This document shows positions 21,177 through 22,622 of a DNA stretch of 22,622 nucleotides, piece after piece. Numbering within the stretch: the stretch's first letter is position 1; each line of letters begins with the position of its first letter. The notes under the pieces were generated by a model, which was given only the letters and a program-made list of their open reading frames with translations, searched no databases and was not told the DNA's origin. Location: positions 1 through 22,622 of the forward strand of contig JAHHSN010000023.1 of NCBI GenBank assembly GCA_020025195.1, written 5' to 3'. This stretch comes from Angelakisella sp. Lineage in GTDB: Bacteria > Bacillota > Clostridia > Oscillospirales > Ruminococcaceae. The translations under genes were made by a program, and so were the position numbers.

Positions 21177-21806
21177 TTGGTACTAAAGTATATTCTGGTG
21201 GCGGTCGTCGCCTACCTGTTCGGCAGTATAAGCTCCGGCGTGCTGGTCTCCCGGTGCTTTTTCCATGAGGACGTCCGTTCCAAGGGGAGCGGCTCTTCCG
21301 GCACCACCAATATGCTCCGCAATTACTCCAAGGGTGCGGCGGCGCTTACCTTCCTCCTCGATTTCCTCAAGGCGGCGCTCCCCACCGGACTTGCTTTTCT
21401 GTGGCTCGGTCGTCCCGCGGCGGAAATCGCGGCGGCCGCGGCGCTTGTCGGGCACATCTTCCCCGTCTTTTTCGGCTTCCGGGGCGGCAAGGGCATGGTA
21501 ACGGCGGGCGGCGGAATCCTGGTGCTCTATCCCAGCCTGCTCCCCTGTCTCATCCTGCCGTGGCTTACCATCTCGCTCCTCACCCGCATCGTCTCTGTCG
21601 GCTCCCTCATCACAGCGGTGCTCTATCCCATCGGGACAGCGGTCTGGTGCCACCTGCATGAGCTTCCCATGCTCCGCCCGGTGCTTTTTGCCACAGGTTC
21701 CGCCCTGCTCATCATCTGGGCGCACCGCGGCAATATCAAGAGGCTCCTGAACGGCACCGAAAACCGCTTCGGCAGCAAGAAGAAGGAGACGCCCCCCACC
21801 CCTTAA
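21177..21806 (+). CDS. plsY: Glycerol-3-phosphate acyltransferase PlsY
   Basis: PlsY is the membrane acyltransferase that moves the acyl group from acyl-phosphate to glycerol-3-phosphate, the first step of phospholipid synthesis. From the TTG at 21177 the protein has 209 residues, near the usual size. Three conserved motifs are present: SGSSGTTN (38-45), GHIFPVFFGFRGGKG (92-106) and HRGNIKRLLNGTENRF (183-198). There are about five to seven membrane spans. I chose TTG because GGAGG lies nine bases before it and the first span then starts at residue 4. The in-frame ATG at 21135 has no ribosome site and would add a 14-residue, highly basic tail. The gene has its own promoter and a strong terminator. 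Confidence 0.95.
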   Translation: MVLKYILVAVVAYLFGSISSGVLVSRCFFHEDVRSKGSGSSGTTNMLRNYSKGAAALTFLLDFLKAALPTGLAFLWLGRPAAEIAAAAALVGHIFPVFFGFRGGKGMVTAGGGILVLYPSLLPCLILPWLTISLLTRIVSVGSLITAVLYPIGTAVWCHLHELPMLRPVLFATGSALLIIWAHRGNIKRLLNGTENRFGSKKKETPPTP

Positions 21807-21814
21807 AAAAGAAC

Positions 21815-21842
21815 AAAAAGAGCCCCCGGAGGCTCTTTTTTT
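21815..21842 (+). terminator. Terminator of plsY
   Basis: AAAAAGAGCC (21815-21824) pairs with GGCTCTTTTT (21831-21840), followed by more T. The A-run before the stem makes it potentially bidirectional. Confidence 0.92.
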
Positions 21843-21850
21843 ATGCCCTG

Positions 21851-21886
21851 CCAACCGTCAGTTGAGAAAAACGCGGTGCCGGTTGG
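21851..21886 (+). promoter_or_regulatory. Inverted repeat upstream of the XRE gene promoter
   Basis: CCAACCG (21851-21857) and CGGTTGG (21880-21886) are perfect inverted copies 22 bases apart, ending exactly at the -35 box. They could be operator half-sites for the regulator encoded downstream. Confidence 0.35.
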
Positions 21887-21916
21887 TTTACGGGGCGGGT
21901 TTTTCTGTGCTAGAAT
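21887..21916 (+). promoter_or_regulatory. Probable promoter of the XRE gene
   Basis: TTTACG (21887-21892) and TAGAAT (21911-21916) are 18 bases apart. A TG two bases before the -10 box makes an extended -10. The leader is about 18-20 bases. Confidence 0.5.
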
Positions 21917-21940
21917 GGCGGAAGAAATGAGGTGCTTTTT

Positions 21941-22546
21941 ATGACATTGGCAGAACGCATCGCGGCGTACCGCGTGAAAACAGGGCTTTCCCAGGCAAAG
22001 TTTGCCGAGGTGATGGAGGTCTCCCGGCAGTCGGTCAGCAAGTGGGAGACCGGCGCTTCGGTGCCGGAGCTGGAAAAGCTGGTGCAGATGACCGAGCTGT
22101 TCCACTGCACGCTGGATGAGCTGGTCCGCGGGGAAAGTGCCCCGCCGACACCCTCCTCCCCGGCTCCCTCCCCCGCGCCGGAGGCTTCCTCTCCCAAGGG
22201 GAACACGCAGCGCATCCTCGGTTTTGTCCTTTTGGCGGCGGGACTCATCGGGGTGGTGGTTGGCCTTGCCGTCCATCTCCTCGCGGCGGCGGTGGGGCTG
22301 TATCTCCTCCTGACGGGAGTCCTCTGCCTTGTGATCCGCCGTCATGCGGAAATTTGGATTCTGTGGATTAACCTCTTGCCTCTCCTCTTTCTTTCGCCGC
22401 GCCTTCCCGCTGTTCTGCGGTGGGAGGCGGCGGTGTGGATAAAATGGGGGCTCTGGCTCTTTGCCGCGGCGGCCGCCGTGTGGACGGTGCTCACCCTCCG
22501 CAAAGAGAGAAAAAACGGCTCCCCGGAACAGGAGCCGCAAGGATAA
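21941..22546 (+). CDS. Membrane-anchored XRE-family transcriptional regulator
   Basis: The 201-residue protein has an N-terminal helix-turn-helix domain of the Cro/C1 type (about 4-60), with the recognition region SRQSVSKWETGASVPEL (28-44). A proline/serine/alanine-rich linker follows (about 66-86), then a hydrophobic C-terminal half with about four membrane spans (91-109, 112-131, 136-152, 165-185) and a basic tail. HTH proteins with such membrane halves are common in Clostridia and Bacilli, and their signals are mostly unknown. The ATG at 21941 is preceded by GAGGTG at a six-base distance. The GTG at 21932 overlaps that site and is rejected. The gene ends with a GGCTCC/GGAGCC stem (about 22517-22536) inside the coding end. 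Targets are unknown; autoregulation is possible. Confidence 0.85.
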   Translation: MTLAERIAAYRVKTGLSQAKFAEVMEVSRQSVSKWETGASVPELEKLVQMTELFHCTLDELVRGESAPPTPSSPAPSPAPEASSPKGNTQRILGFVLLAAGLIGVVVGLAVHLLAAAVGLYLLLTGVLCLVIRRHAEIWILWINLLPLLFLSPRLPAVLRWEAAVWIKWGLWLFAAAAAVWTVLTLRKERKNGSPEQEPQG

Positions 22547-22622
22547 AATGAAAAGGGAGCGTATCCGAATGGCTACGCCTCATAAGGAAGTTTTTTGAAA
22601 AATACGGTACAGTCCCGTTTTG
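22547..22622. other. End of window without recognisable gene
   Basis: These 76 bases follow the XRE gene. A short GCGTA/TACGC inverted repeat is present (about 22559-22578) but has no immediate T-run. Nothing else is supported; a gene could begin just outside the window. Confidence 0.3.

Overview
The window looks like chromosomal core DNA of an anaerobic, endospore-forming member of Clostridia (Bacillota), probably a GC-rich Oscillospiraceae-type lineage. The evidence is a spoVAC-spoVAD-spoVAE cluster, a single-chain pyruvate:ferredoxin oxidoreductase, the clostridial order mreB-mreC-mreD-PBP2-(min genes)-mgsA, PlsY, a G5/3D-domain cell-wall protein, Firmicutes-type Shine-Dalgarno sites and many textbook sigma-A promoters and hairpin-T-run terminators. 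The lineage is inferred from gene content; no marker phylogeny was possible.

Layout. 1-1450: a LytTR DNA-binding protein and a two-segment membrane protein in one short operon. 1535-1819 (minus): a small membrane protein in AT-richer DNA. 2050-3700 (minus): guaB with its own promoter and terminator. 3812-4114: a two-tRNA operon (Met-CAT, Glu-TTC) with a perfect-consensus promoter and tandem terminators. 4121-4255: an unexplained element, probably foldable. 4342-7923 (minus): nifJ (PFOR), whose promoter and leader carry two inverted repeats. 8184-13224: mreB-mreC-mreD-mrdA, the cell elongation operon. 13428-14715: a degenerate MinD-like gene and mgsA. 14755-16116: hisS. 16229-18152: spoVAC-AD-AE for dipicolinate uptake into the forespore. 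18185-19400: a 3D-domain wall protein. 19438-19555: an extremely GC-rich cloverleaf-like inverted-repeat element lying between two convergent terminators. 19570-21038 (minus): an SLC45-like MFS transporter. 21093-21842: plsY. 21887-22546: a membrane-anchored XRE regulator. The last 76 bases hold no recognisable gene.

Themes. Most of the window is housekeeping: purine synthesis, pyruvate oxidation, envelope growth, phospholipid synthesis, translation and sporulation. The most unusual signals are (i) a MinD-like protein that has lost the P-loop lysine and the switch I aspartate, at a site where related genomes usually carry minC-minD-minE; (ii) a neighbouring methylglyoxal synthase with two active-site residues changed to asparagine; (iii) the GC-rich cloverleaf at 19438-19555; (iv) a duplicated segment in the non-catalytic part of PBP2; and (v) stacked inverted repeats around the PFOR promoter. 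No CRISPR array, insertion sequence, prophage or defence system was seen.
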